Assembly (NCBI GenBank): GCA_012959465.1
Contig: DUDC01000012.1
Span: forward strand, 1-47,560
From: Planctomycetaceae bacterium
GTDB lineage: Bacteria > Planctomycetota > Planctomycetia > Pirellulales > Pirellulaceae
DNA: 47,560 bases
Direction: 5' to 3'
A model generated the notes under the pieces. The model made no database searches and had not been told where the DNA came from. It saw only the letters and a list, made by a program, of their open reading frames with translations. The position numbers and the translations under genes are program-made. Shown piece after piece: positions 26,903 through 36,658 of this stretch; the first letter of the stretch is position 1; each line of letters begins with the position of its first letter.

Positions 26903-26981
26903 CATGCAGATTCGTGCCGATTTCATGGCCCGAACACCAACGAGTTCAATTACGCAGAATTATTGAACGGGAGTTAGCCCG

Positions 26982-28472
26982 GTGGAAAGAAAAAAAACCT
27001 CAATCGCAGTCGCGTTGGCTTTAGCAGTGACCGTACTGGCTACCGTTACGCGGCCTAAACAAGCGGAATTCGACGGAAGCGAAGTTGAACTGCTGGTCGG
27101 CGAATCGCTCGTTGATTTTGACGATCCCGGCATTGCAGCCAGCTTGGAAATTGTGAACGTGGACACGGAATCGGGAGAGCTTCGCCGCTTCAAAATAGTA
27201 CGGAACATTGGGGGATCGTGGACCATCCCGTCCCACGCCAATTATCCGGCGGATGCGGAATATCGCGTCCGTGATGTCAGCACTCTTTTTATTGGTCAGA
27301 AGATCCTCGATATTGCCCCGTCAACGGCGAAAAAACACGAGTACTTCGGCGTGCTTGAACCAACAGCTGATAACGCTGGTGAGGATGGTGTTGGAATACT
27401 GGTCAAGATCGAGGATCGAAAAGGAGATGAACTTGTCGCGTTGGTGATCGGCAAAGCAAATAAGGCAGACCCAACCCAGCGTTTCGTCCGCAAATTAGGG
27501 CAGGATCTCGTACTCGTCACGCGAGTCGATCCCTCCATTCTCTCTACGGACTTCAATGACTGGATCGAAAAAGATCTGCTTCAAGTAACGACTCTTGACC
27601 TTCAGAACGTTCAGCTACGCGACTACTCAGTTGTCGAGACGGAAGAAGGCACCCGTTTGGTCAATCGCTCCATCATGGATATTCAATGGGATCCTCTGCG
27701 AGGGAAATGGACCACCGGCCGTATGGTGACCTACAAGCAGGGACAAGAGACGGACGGAAGTCTGACGCCAGATGAAGAGCTCAACGTTGTCGCTCTCAAC
27801 AAAATGAAGAAGGCGTTGGATGATCTGGCAATTGTCGACGTGCGACCAAAACCCCAGGGCTTGGGCGGTGGGTTTCAAGCGACTCAAGCTGAAATCGATG
27901 AACTCGAGAAATCACTCAAATCACTTGGATTCCGTGGCGGCACGGTTGGATCAGAGACCGTTCCACGCCTATTGGCTGATAATGGGGAGGCCATTGTCAC
28001 GATGCGGGACGGCGTTCGGTACATCCTTAAGTTTGGCGCAATCACGGCCAAGAACATCTCCGAATTGGGAGAACAAAATCGGGTCTTGATGGTCACCGCG
28101 GAATTGGATGACAGCAAATCACCAATGCCACCAAAACCCACTTTACCGGTGGCGAAAGACGGTGATGACGTCGAAGCGATTGCGGCGCAACGCCAACGCA
28201 TCGAAAAGGAGTACCAGCGACAATTGGATCTCCGCAACGACGGATTATCCACTGCCCGCCGTCTCGTCCTGGCACTGAATGATCGTTTCGGAGCTTGGTA
28301 CTACGTCATATCGGACGATTCTTATCAACAGATCATGCTCGGTCGAGACGAGGTCATTCAGTCGCGGACAAAGTCCGGCGCCGACCGAAGCAGTGAAGCA
28401 ACGGACACGACCGATGCGGTGGACGATACCGATGCCGCAAACACGACTTCCCCGACCGACGAAACACGGTGA
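26982..28472 (+). CDS. DUF4340-type membrane-anchored protein of the Gld-like ABC cassette
   Basis: The 496-residue product has a short N-terminal hydrophobic segment (about 7-22) and a long extracytoplasmic region. Repeated modules resemble DUF4340: WTIPSHANYPADAEYRV, LVIGKANKADPTQRFVRKLGQ and DFNDWIEKDLLQV are the recognisable stretches. The tail is acidic and low in complexity (DATDT-type). In other genomes DUF4340 genes accompany gldA/gldFG-like genes, and that is the arrangement here (79-base gap). The role is unknown; an extracytoplasmic partner of the transporter is the natural inference. The GTG start at 26982 has GGGAG eleven bases upstream. Confidence 0.85.
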   Translation: MERKKTSIAVALALAVTVLATVTRPKQAEFDGSEVELLVGESLVDFDDPGIAASLEIVNVDTESGELRRFKIVRNIGGSWTIPSHANYPADAEYRVRDVSTLFIGQKILDIAPSTAKKHEYFGVLEPTADNAGEDGVGILVKIEDRKGDELVALVIGKANKADPTQRFVRKLGQDLVLVTRVDPSILSTDFNDWIEKDLLQVTTLDLQNVQLRDYSVVETEEGTRLVNRSIMDIQWDPLRGKWTTGRMVTYKQGQETDGSLTPDEELNVVALNKMKKALDDLAIVDVRPKPQGLGGGFQATQAEIDELEKSLKSLGFRGGTVGSETVPRLLADNGEAIVTMRDGVRYILKFGAITAKNISELGEQNRVLMVTAELDDSKSPMPPKPTLPVAKDGDDVEAIAAQRQRIEKEYQRQLDLRNDGLSTARRLVLALNDRFGAWYYVISDDSYQQIMLGRDEVIQSRTKSGADRSSEATDTTDAVDDTDAANTTSPTDETR

Positions 28473-28532
28473 CGTCCCAGTGCAGCAATTCGTCCCGCTC
28501 GCGGGCAGATAGCATGGAAAGCCGGCACCATT

Positions 28533-29780
28533 ATGAATCTTGCAGACTTCTTCGCGAAACATCGCGACCAATTCCCCGCCTTGCAACGACGGCGAAATGG
28601 TATGCAGTCGGTCTTCTTAGATGGCCCTGCGGGCACGCAAGTACCACAGTGCGTCATCAACGCGATGTCCGAGTACTTTGTTCGGTGCAATGCGAACCAC
28701 GGTGGTCTGTTCGATACAAGTGTAGAGAGTGACCGTTGGCTCGACGAATCCCACCAGGCGGGCGCCGATCTTCTCAATGCCGCTGATCCGACAACGATTT
28801 CATTCGGACAAAATATGACATCGTTGACGATGTCATTGTCTCGAGCATTGGCGCGAACTTGGAAACCTGGCGATGAAGTTATCGTGACTCGTCTGGATCA
28901 CGACGCTAATTTCCGGCCCTGGATTCTCGCTGCCAACGACGCTGGCGCCACCGTGCGGATCGTCGATGTTCACGTCGATGACTGTACGCTCGATCTGGAG
29001 CAGCTAAAAAACTACCTCAACGAGCGAACGAAACTGGTCGCTGTCGGCTGCGCTTCCAATTCCGTTGGCACCATCAACCCAATAGCCGAAATCTGTCAAT
29101 GGGTGCGATCCGCTGGAGCCCTAACTTTCGTTGACGCAGTCCACTATGCACCTCATCGCGCAATCGATGTTCAGGCTTTCGGCTGCGATTTCCTGGCCTG
29201 TTCAGCCTACAAATTCTTCGGTCCGCATTTGGGGATCCAATGGGGCCGTCGCGAGATCCTGGAAGACCTTCTCCCGTACAAATTGCGTCCAGCGTCCGAC
29301 GACCTGCCCGGCCGATGGATGACTGGCACACAATCTCACGAGTCGATTGTCGGAACCATGGCCGCCATCGATTACTTGGTGTCCATTGGAAAGGAACTCG
29401 GCGCGTCACATTCGCGGCGAGAACATTTGGAGACCGCTTTTTCAGCAATCGAACGACACGAATCGACCTTGGCGACTGACCTGATTCAAGCGATAAGTGA
29501 ATTGCCGGACATCCGCATCTGGGGGATTTCCGACCCGGCTCGTGTCGCTGAGCGAATGCCGACAATCTCTATCACACACAGTAAACTCACGGCGACCGAA
29601 GTAGCCATACAGCTTGCCAAGAGTGGAATTTTCGTTTGGCATGGGAACTACTACGCTGTGGAATTGAGCGAATTATTAGGATGTGAACCAGAGGGCATGG
29701 TCCGGCTGGGAATCGTTCACTACAACACATCCATTGAACTTGAACGGTTGATTGCGGCACTTCGTTCACTCAGCGGATAA
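28533..29780 (+). CDS. Cysteine-desulfurase-like class V aminotransferase (no catalytic Cys)
   Basis: This 415-residue fold-type I PLP enzyme resembles the cysteine desulfurase-like family. It begins FLDGPAGTQVPQCV, has VDAVHYAPH (200-208) for cofactor contact and the PLP lysine Lys227 in SAYKFFGPH. True desulfurases carry a catalytic Cys in a late loop (as in RTGHHCA of SufS); here the equivalent region reads IFVWHGNYYA, with no Cys. So it may be an aminotransferase, lyase or isopenicillin-epimerase-like enzyme. No Isu/SufU/SufE gene is adjacent. The ATG at 28533 has GGAAAG upstream. A PaaK-like ligase follows 64 bases later. Confidence 0.86.
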   Translation: MNLADFFAKHRDQFPALQRRRNGMQSVFLDGPAGTQVPQCVINAMSEYFVRCNANHGGLFDTSVESDRWLDESHQAGADLLNAADPTTISFGQNMTSLTMSLSRALARTWKPGDEVIVTRLDHDANFRPWILAANDAGATVRIVDVHVDDCTLDLEQLKNYLNERTKLVAVGCASNSVGTINPIAEICQWVRSAGALTFVDAVHYAPHRAIDVQAFGCDFLACSAYKFFGPHLGIQWGRREILEDLLPYKLRPASDDLPGRWMTGTQSHESIVGTMAAIDYLVSIGKELGASHSRREHLETAFSAIERHESTLATDLIQAISELPDIRIWGISDPARVAERMPTISITHSKLTATEVAIQLAKSGIFVWHGNYYAVELSELLGCEPEGMVRLGIVHYNTSIELERLIAALRSLSG

Positions 29781-29844
29781 TCCCGCCGGTAATCGGTTGG
29801 AGTTGCGACGCCACAGTCGGACACGGAATACCGGAAATGCGAAC

Positions 29845-31128
29845 ATGACGACAACTCGAATTGACCGTAGACGACTCGAAGAACTGCAAGCCGAAGAACT
29901 TGCCGTGCATCAATGTAAGCGGTTGAACGTTTTGCTGGCCGCAATGTTGCCTCACAATCGCTTCTACGCTGACAAGCTTGCAGGTGTCGAGTTACCTTTA
30001 CAATCACTTGAGCAACTTGATCAACTGCCGTTTACTTTTAAGACAGACCTGTTGAGCAACCCGGAAGGCGGGCCCTACGCGGCCAATCGCACGTATCCCT
30101 TGGAACGCTACATTCGTTTCCATCGCACGTCGGGAACGCAGGGCCGGCCATTGGTCGTGGTCGATACCGACGAGGACTGGTTGTGGTGGCTCGATTGTTG
30201 GCAGTATGTGCTCGATCGGGCCGACATCGGTCCCGAAGACCGCGTGATGATGGCGTTTTCATTTGGCCCCTTCGTCGGGTTTTGGAGTGCCTTTGACGCC
30301 GTTGCCGCACGAGGCTCCCTGGTGATTCCAGCCGGAGGACTCAACACGCTCGCTCGACTCGAACTTGCCCGCGCACATCGGGCGACTTGCTTGTTTTGTA
30401 CGCCCAGTTATGCGATGCACATGGCCGATGTCGCAACGGAAAACCAAATCGACCCGACGACAATGGACGTGCGACGGATCGTCGTTGCCGGGGAACCAGG
30501 CGGCAGCGTCCCCAACACGAGGCGACGTATCGAAGACGCTTGGAACGCGGAAGTCATCGATCATAGTGGCGCCTCCGAAGTTGGTGCATGGGGGTATGCA
30601 GATCGCGAGCGGCAGGGCCTGCACGTCAATGAAGCCGAATTCATCGCCGAGTTTCTTTCCATTGAAACAGGCAAACCGGCTGGCGAAGGAGAGATCGCTG
30701 AGCTGGTTCTGACTACCTTGGGACGCGTCGGATCGCCAGTGATTCGCTATCGGACGGGCGACCTCGTGCGACCGTCGTGGAATCATGAGTCCCAAAATCG
30801 ATTTGTGCTCCTGGAAGGCGGAGTCCTCGGGCGGGCTGACGACATGATGATTATTCGTGGTGTGAACGTGTTTCCCAGCTCGATCGAGCAGATCCTGCGT
30901 GGTTTTCCAGAAATCATCGAGTACCGAATTACTGTGTTTCGCAAGGGGCCGATGGACCAGTTGAGTATCGAGATTGAAGACCGTTTGAACGATCCTGATC
31001 GCGTTGCCAAAGAAGTGCAACTAAAATTGGGACTGCGGGTCGACGTCGCGACTGTTGAAATCGGGTCGCTACCTCGCTTCGAGGCCAAGGGAAAACGGTT
31101 CGTCGACCGTCGGGAAGAAACCTCGTAA
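29845..31128 (+). CDS. Phenylacetate-CoA ligase-like AMP-forming enzyme
   Basis: The 427-residue protein belongs to the PaaK branch of adenylate-forming enzymes, which activate a carboxylic acid as an acyl-AMP and usually pass it to CoA. Motifs: the P-loop-like RTSGTQGRP, VAGEPGGSVP, the SGASEVGAWG substrate/AMP region, IRYRTGDLV and a PaaK C-terminal lid (GRADDMMIIRGVNVFPSSIEQ). Length is typical (430). No other phenylacetate genes are present, so the acid is unknown. I chose ATG 29845 because GGAA lies nine bases upstream; the open frame upstream overlaps the previous gene. The MFS gene follows 91 bases later. Confidence 0.9.
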   Translation: MTTTRIDRRRLEELQAEELAVHQCKRLNVLLAAMLPHNRFYADKLAGVELPLQSLEQLDQLPFTFKTDLLSNPEGGPYAANRTYPLERYIRFHRTSGTQGRPLVVVDTDEDWLWWLDCWQYVLDRADIGPEDRVMMAFSFGPFVGFWSAFDAVAARGSLVIPAGGLNTLARLELARAHRATCLFCTPSYAMHMADVATENQIDPTTMDVRRIVVAGEPGGSVPNTRRRIEDAWNAEVIDHSGASEVGAWGYADRERQGLHVNEAEFIAEFLSIETGKPAGEGEIAELVLTTLGRVGSPVIRYRTGDLVRPSWNHESQNRFVLLEGGVLGRADDMMIIRGVNVFPSSIEQILRGFPEIIEYRITVFRKGPMDQLSIEIEDRLNDPDRVAKEVQLKLGLRVDVATVEIGSLPRFEAKGKRFVDRREETS

Positions 31129-31219
31129 CGCGCGGCCATCGATAGACGACTGGCTTGACGACAGGTCCGCTGCCCGCCATGCTCTTCTTTTTGCCCAACA
31201 TCCTCTCGTGAATCAGCTC

Positions 31220-32503
31220 ATGTCGAAACCAAGCCCGCAAAAAGGCTCTTTGTTGGTCATCTTCCTGACGGTCTTCATCGACTTGCTGGGCTTCGGCATG
31301 GTTCTTCCTCTCCTGCCGATCTACGCTAACCACTTCACGCTGGACAATTCAGGAATACAACTGGGCCTGTTGATGGCCGTCTTTTCGGCCATGCAGTTTA
31401 TTTTTGCACCGATCTGGGGGCGGGTTTCAGATCGATTCGGACGTCGCCCGGTGTTGATTGTGGGCCTTACTGGTTCCGTCATCTTCTATTTCCTTTTCGG
31501 CCTGGCGACCGTTTGGAAGAGTTTTACTTTGCTATTTGTCGCGCGTATCGGCGCGGGAATCGCCGGCGCTACCATCAGTACGGCTCAAGCCTATATCGCC
31601 GACACGACCACTCTGGAACAACGTCCAAGAGGAATGGCATTGATCGGAATGGCATTCGGGATGGGCTTCACGTTTGGGCCACTGCTCGGTTTCCTTGCCG
31701 TTCCGAATGCCACCGCCGAACCTGGGCCATGGCCCGGTTATTGCGCCGCAATTCTCTCGGCAATCGCATTGGCAATGGCGATCTTCATGCTGCCGGAGTC
31801 GCGTAACGCGGAAAGTCAGCCGGCAAGTGGCGGCGGTTGGCTTCAACTAAGCAAGTTTCGCTTGGCAATTGCTGCCCCGTCCGTAGGGCTTATTCTGCTG
31901 GCGACGTTCATCTGCGTCTTCTCGTTCGCCAACTTCGAAACGACTCTGTCACTGGTGATCAAAGGAAGTGACGATGCCAATGCCGATTCTCCTTTCCAAT
32001 TCTCGTGGCGTGGCGTCTGTTTGACCTACGCCTTCATCGGATTCACGTTGGCCCTGGTTCAAGGCGGTATCGTACGACGGCTTGCCGGCAAAGTGCACGA
32101 GGGAGTCCTCGCGGCCTCAGGGGCTGCCGCCGAGGTGGTCGGTTTCTTCTTGATGATCGCCGCAATCTCCAGCCAATCCGTTGCACTGCTGTTTGTGGCG
32201 CTCGGTATCGTTGTCGCTGGTTTCTCGTTCATGCAACCATCGCTGAGCTCCCTATTGTCTCGTCGCACCGATCCGGAAAAACAAGGCATAGCAATGGGCC
32301 TCGGCCAAAGCGCCAACTCGCTCGCACGTATTGTCGGCTCGGGAATCGGTATTCCCCTGCTCAAACTGAGTCTGACGTTTCCCTATTACTTGGCCGCAGC
32401 GCTGATGACCGTCGGTGGCGTCGTCACTGTCGTCGACGCCACTCGTGGGAAAGACTACGCGAAGAAAACGGAGTCACCGGAGTTAACGTGCACGAAGACG
32501 TAG
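31220..32503 (+). CDS. Major facilitator superfamily transporter, TetA-like drug:proton antiporter branch
   Basis: The 427-residue product has about twelve hydrophobic segments. Motif A is intact (GRVSDRFGRRPV, between spans 2 and 3), the start FIDLLGFGMVLPLLPIYA matches the TetA/MdtG type, and the span-5 region with GMGFTFGPLLGF fits motif C of antiporters. It should export small molecules in exchange for protons across the inner membrane; the substrate cannot be inferred. ATG 31220 is chosen because it directly precedes the first span; no strong ribosome site is visible. It is the last rightward gene before a convergent junction. Confidence 0.88.
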   Translation: MSKPSPQKGSLLVIFLTVFIDLLGFGMVLPLLPIYANHFTLDNSGIQLGLLMAVFSAMQFIFAPIWGRVSDRFGRRPVLIVGLTGSVIFYFLFGLATVWKSFTLLFVARIGAGIAGATISTAQAYIADTTTLEQRPRGMALIGMAFGMGFTFGPLLGFLAVPNATAEPGPWPGYCAAILSAIALAMAIFMLPESRNAESQPASGGGWLQLSKFRLAIAAPSVGLILLATFICVFSFANFETTLSLVIKGSDDANADSPFQFSWRGVCLTYAFIGFTLALVQGGIVRRLAGKVHEGVLAASGAAAEVVGFFLMIAAISSQSVALLFVALGIVVAGFSFMQPSLSSLLSRRTDPEKQGIAMGLGQSANSLARIVGSGIGIPLLKLSLTFPYYLAAALMTVGGVVTVVDATRGKDYAKKTESPELTCTKT

Positions 32504-32586
32504 AACACCGAACATTCGCAGATTTGAAACTGGGTGAACAATAGAAGATTCCCCATTTGCTTTGGCACGTTGTTGGCCGGTCGACT

Positions 32587-32605
32587 GGTTGGCTTCCAGC
32601 CAACC
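32587..32605. terminator. Hairpin between convergent genes
   Basis: GGTTGGC (32587-32593) and GCCAACC (32599-32605) form a perfect 7-base stem with loop TTCCA, 84 bases after the MFS stop and 54 before the end of the leftward HyuA-HyuB gene. There is no T-run on either side, so if it terminates transcription it is not a classical intrinsic terminator. Confidence 0.35.
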
Positions 32606-32617
32606 CCCAACTCTAGC

Positions 32618-32634
32618 CCACGAAAAATCCGTGG
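32618..32634. terminator. Second small hairpin at the same convergent junction
   Basis: CCACG (32618-32622) pairs with CGTGG (32630-32634) around AAAAATC. It is a weak stem 25 bases before the stop of the leftward gene and may act with the hairpin at 32587. Confidence 0.25.
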
Positions 32635-32658
32635 AAATCCCGTTAAATACGATCCTTC

Positions 32659-35600
32659 CTATTGCTCTGATTTCGCGTGGGACAAACACAACCGTTGTTG
32701 CGATTCACGTCTGGCCGATCCCCACCCGCCACCGCCAGGAGTGCTAATCCGCAACCGATCACCGGGTACGACGTTGAATTCAGTGGTCGCTGGTAAGCAC
32801 TGTTCGCCATCGTGACGGATTAACCGACTTTCGCCGCTCTCTCCTGCTTCTCCGCCATCGACACCGTACGGCGCGTAAGGCGGCCGACGACCGGCTACCA
32901 GTGCGACTTGAAGCGGTACAAGGAACTCCATCTCCCGAATTAGTCCGTCGCCACCCCGGAATCGGCCATCGCCACCGGAACCGCGTCGGATCGCGAAGTT
33001 CCACAACCTCACCGGTAGTCGAAACTCAAGTACTTCCGGGTCCGTCAATCGCGTGTTGGTCATATGCGTGTGCACAGCAGATGCACCATCTCCATGCGGC
33101 GTCGCGCCTTCGCCACCACCAATCGTCTCGTAGTAGCCAAACCGCTCGTTGCCAAATGTCAAGTTGTTCATCGTCCCTTGGCTGGCAGCCGCGAGGCCAA
33201 ATGCACCGAGGATTACATCGACGATGCGCTGTGAAGTCTCCACGTTGCCAGACGCCACTGCCGGCGAAGTTGCAGGACTGGTCCCGGCAGTTGGGTTCAA
33301 GAAGCACTCGGGTAACACGACTTCAACGGGCTCCAAGACGCCTTGATTGAGAGGCACATCTTCGTCTAGCAGTAAACGCAAACAGTACATCACCGCGGCC
33401 GTTGTTATGGCCCGATTTGCATTCATATTGTTATTCAACACCGCCGATGTACCGGAAAAGTCCAAGCGAGCCGTTTCGCCGCGAAATTCAACCCGTACGC
33501 AGATGACCGCACCGTTGTCCATTCGATCGTGGAATTCCCGGATCCCCGGCGTCACTCGTGAAAGGGCTCTCCGCATCTTCTTGGCCGATGCCGCCAAGAC
33601 ATGGCGAGCATAGCAACGAACGACATTCTCGCTGTACAGCCGAACCATCTCCTCAAGCCCATTGATTCCGCGATGGTTCGCAGACAATTGAGCCGCAATG
33701 TCCGCCAGATTATCGTCGACGTTTCGAGACGGAAAACGAGCTCCAGTCAGTCGTTCCGACAAACCGGTCCAGTCGGGCACACTTTGTTTTGACAGTTGAA
33801 GACTCGACAACAACACGCCCTCTTCTTCCAGCGTTTTCGACGAGGGCGGCATCGACCCAGGCACTATTCCGCCAATCTCGGCGTGGTGTGCACGACTTGC
33901 CGTAAAAAATGCCGGACGCGTGTCAGGTGGGAGAAACATCGGAGACACGACCGTAATGTCCGGCAGATGCGAGCCTCCTTGATATGGATCGTTGCTGATG
34001 AACGCATCGCCGACTTGCATCGTCGGAAACGCGACTTGAATCGCCTTGACCGTTTCAGACATCGCGCCCAAGTGGACAGGAACATGCGGCGCGTTGGCAA
34101 TGAGATCTCCTTCGGACGTGAATAAGGCACAACTGAAGTCAAGCCGTTCCTTGACGTTAACACTGACCGATGTGTCCCGCAGGGCAATTCCCATCTGTTC
34201 AGCGATCGTCGCAAAGTGGTTGTGCAAAATCTCAAGGTGAACCGGGTCTGGTGCCTCCGCGTCCAACACTTCTCTCAGTGAATCGTCCTGGCTCTGTTTT
34301 TCAACCAATAACTCTCCATTGGAAAGTCGTTTTGCTCGCCAACCTGGGTCGATGACGGTCGTGGCATGAGTCTCGGCAACAAGGGCGGGCCCATTCACTA
34401 CATCACCTGCCAGCAACGAATCACGATGGTAAATAGACGTAGGCTGAGACGTACCGGAAAAACAAACGTGTACAGTATCGACTTGCTCCGCGATTCGGTG
34501 ATCGACTTCACGACTCGTTGCTTCAACCCGAGCGGTGGCATCGATCGCTTCAACGCGGATTCGCACGACTTCGACGGGCAATTCTCGCCGATACCCGAAA
34601 CGACGTTGGTGCAGGGCTTGAAATCGGTCGCCCAAATCGTCCAACGAGCTCGCCGCAATTTCCATGCACGCTTGTGTACCGGAGTAGCGGGCGTCTACCC
34701 ATCGTCGGATCGTGACGTGCGGTTCGCTACCGAGGTCCTTGTACAACGCTTGGGTCGCCGTGACAGCCAGACCGTCTAACCATACGGACAGATCCGAGTG
34801 GCATTTTGTCAGGTTCTGATAGACGGCACGTTCGGTGTGTTGCGCGGCTCGAGCAGCACCGATGCCCCAAGCACTTAATATCCCTGCATCTGGGTGCAAC
34901 AAGATCTTGTCCATACCCAACGCAGCGGCCACGGCACAGGCATGTTGCCCGGCAGCACCGCCGAATGCGGCCAGAATGTACTGTTGCGGATCAGCACCTC
35001 GAGCCACCGAAACCGATCGAATGGCTTGTACGATATTGTGATTCGCGATCTGCAGCAGACCGTCGGCAAGCTCGATGCGCGTATACACGTGCCCCGCCTC
35101 AAGCAGGCGATCACACAATTCGTCCAATCGGCGGTCGACTGCATCGTGTTCCAGCGAGAACGGTAACTTGGACGCTTGTAATTTCCCCAACGCCAAGTTT
35201 ACGTCGGTTAGCGTAAGCGGCCCACCACGACCGTAACAAGCTGGCCCCGGATCGGCACCGGCACTCTCTGGCCCAACCGTTAGTGTGACGCCATCGAAAC
35301 TGCAGATCGACCCACCACCGGCGGCGACGGTTTCGATCGCCAACATCGGCGAAACGATGCGAACGCCGGCCTTTTCCGTTTCAAATTGGCGTTCAAATCC
35401 ATGGTCAAATCGCGACACGTCCGTGCTGGTCCCACCCATATCGAAACCAATAGCCCGCGAAAAACCGGCCAGCTGAGCCGCGGATGAAAATCCGACGACA
35501 CCACCCGCTGGGCCCGATAGAACACTGTCTTTACCCTGAAAACGATCGGCACCGACAAGGTCACCGGCCGAAGTCAGCAATTGCAGTCGGCTCTCCGGAC

Positions 35601-36513
35601 CTAACGCGCTGCGAATTTCATCGATGTAGTTCGTCAAGATGGGTGACAAGTAGGCGTCGACTACGGTTGTATCGCTACGACCGATCCATCCTAACGTCTG
35701 AGCAATCAGGTGCGAAACGCTCACATGACGGAAACCGATCTGTCGCGCCAACTCACGAATCCTCAATTCGTGTGAACAGTTGACATAACTGTGAAGCAAG
35801 CAGACGGCAAGCGTCTCGATTCCGTCGCGCTGCAGCTTTAGTAAGTTGTTGCGAACGCCTTCTTCGTCGAGTGGAATCAGGACCGAACCGTCGGCTGCCA
35901 GTCGCTCGTCCACCTCACAGACTTGAGTGTAGAGTCGCTCTGGTTTGCGAATATTCAGCTCGAACAAACGGGGCCGATTCTGGTGACCAATCTCGAGACC
36001 GTCGGCAAGTCCACGGGTCGTGAGCAATCCGACACGTGCGCCGGTACGTGTTAATAACGCGTTCGTTCCTCGAGTTGTTCCGAGTTTGACCGAGACAACG
36101 CCAATGTCCACATCGGCAGGAAGGCCAAGCAGGAATCGAATGGCTACCAGCGGAGCATGTTCGCCGGTCGCCAACATGTATCGCAGTCCGGGCCGGGGCA
36201 GCACCGCTAACGGCTCGGAAAACACCAAAGCCCTTTGCGTCGGATCGAAGTCGGCAACGATGGCCGAAGCGATCTCAAACCCGCCGTCGTCAAACAGCTG
36301 AAAACGGTATCCTCGCCACAAGGCCGGAACGCTTCCTGCTAGATTCGGGTCAAGCAGTCGAGTGGAATCGCTACCGGCCCCAACGACCCCTTGAATACAA
36401 CCGGAACTAAGAGTCTTGTGCCGTCGCACAGTGCCGTCGGGAAACCGGGCAATACAATCGGTGAAAGTCCCACCAACGTCAATCCAAAACTCGGGATGGC
36501 TATCTGCGTTCAC
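32659..36513 (-). CDS. Hydantoinase/5-oxoprolinase family protein, fused HyuA and HyuB halves
   Basis: The 1,284-residue cytoplasmic enzyme carries both halves of the family in one chain, as in ATP-dependent 5-oxoprolinase (about 1,290). The HyuA half starts [13 protein letters not shown] (phosphate-binding, near residue 11) and contains [14 protein letters not shown] and [17 protein letters not shown]. The HyuB half begins near 745 ([17 protein letters not shown]) and includes [19 protein letters not shown]-like [18 protein letters not shown] and the C-terminal GGGGWG. The reaction is ATP-driven opening of 5-oxoproline, a hydantoin or a related lactam; the substrate cannot be told apart here. 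The start is a GTG at 36513, which has no clear ribosome site. It follows the PQQ-propeller gene by 145 bases in the same direction. Confidence 0.92.
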   Translation of the reverse strand: MNADSHPEFWIDVGGTFTDCIARFPDGTVRRHKTLSSGCIQGVVGAGSDSTRLLDPNLAGSVPALWRGYRFQLFDDGGFEIASAIVADFDPTQRALVFSEPLAVLPRPGLRYMLATGEHAPLVAIRFLLGLPADVDIGVVSVKLGTTRGTNALLTRTGARVGLLTTRGLADGLEIGHQNRPRLFELNIRKPERLYTQVCEVDERLAADGSVLIPLDEEGVRNNLLKLQRDGIETLAVCLLHSYVNCSHELRIRELARQIGFRHVSVSHLIAQTLGWIGRSDTTVVDAYLSPILTNYIDEIRSALGPESRLQLLTSAGDLVGADRFQGKDSVLSGPAGGVVGFSSAAQLAGFSRAIGFDMGGTSTDVSRFDHGFERQFETEKAGVRIVSPMLAIETVAAGGGSICSFDGVTLTVGPESAGADPGPACYGRGGPLTLTDVNLALGKLQASKLPFSLEHDAVDRRLDELCDRLLEAGHVYTRIELADGLLQIANHNIVQAIRSVSVARGADPQQYILAAFGGAAGQHACAVAAALGMDKILLHPDAGILSAWGIGAARAAQHTERAVYQNLTKCHSDLSVWLDGLAVTATQALYKDLGSEPHVTIRRWVDARYSGTQACMEIAASSLDDLGDRFQALHQRRFGYRRELPVEVVRIRVEAIDATARVEATSREVDHRIAEQVDTVHVCFSGTSQPTSIYHRDSLLAGDVVNGPALVAETHATTVIDPGWRAKRLSNGELLVEKQSQDDSLREVLDAEAPDPVHLEILHNHFATIAEQMGIALRDTSVSVNVKERLDFSCALFTSEGDLIANAPHVPVHLGAMSETVKAIQVAFPTMQVGDAFISNDPYQGGSHLPDITVVSPMFLPPDTRPAFFTASRAHHAEIGGIVPGSMPPSSKTLEEEGVLLSSLQLSKQSVPDWTGLSERLTGARFPSRNVDDNLADIAAQLSANHRGINGLEEMVRLYSENVVRCYARHVLAASAKKMRRALSRVTPGIREFHDRMDNGAVICVRVEFRGETARLDFSGTSAVLNNNMNANRAITTAAVMYCLRLLLDEDVPLNQGVLEPVEVVLPECFLNPTAGTSPATSPAVASGNVETSQRIVDVILGAFGLAAASQGTMNNLTFGNERFGYYETIGGGEGATPHGDGASAVHTHMTNTRLTDPEVLEFRLPVRLWNFAIRRGSGGDGRFRGGDGLIREMEFLVPLQVALVAGRRPPYAPYGVDGGEAGESGESRLIRHDGEQCLPATTEFNVVPGDRLRISTPGGGGWGSARRESQQRLCLSHAKSEQ

Positions 36514-36658
36514 AGCGCTGCAGAGCTTTGAGGAACCATTGCAACATTGCCTCTCCGAGGACGTTGTACAGAACTAGACCTACGCGGGCCTCCGAGCCCA
36601 TTCACGAACCAACCAACGGGCGCAGGTTTCGTCGTATACTCTTCCGCCCTCTGTCCAA

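Noticed and set aside
30259-31020. Leftward 253-codon open frame inside the PaaK-like gene
   Set aside because: It is antisense to conserved adenylate-forming enzyme motifs and resembles nothing.
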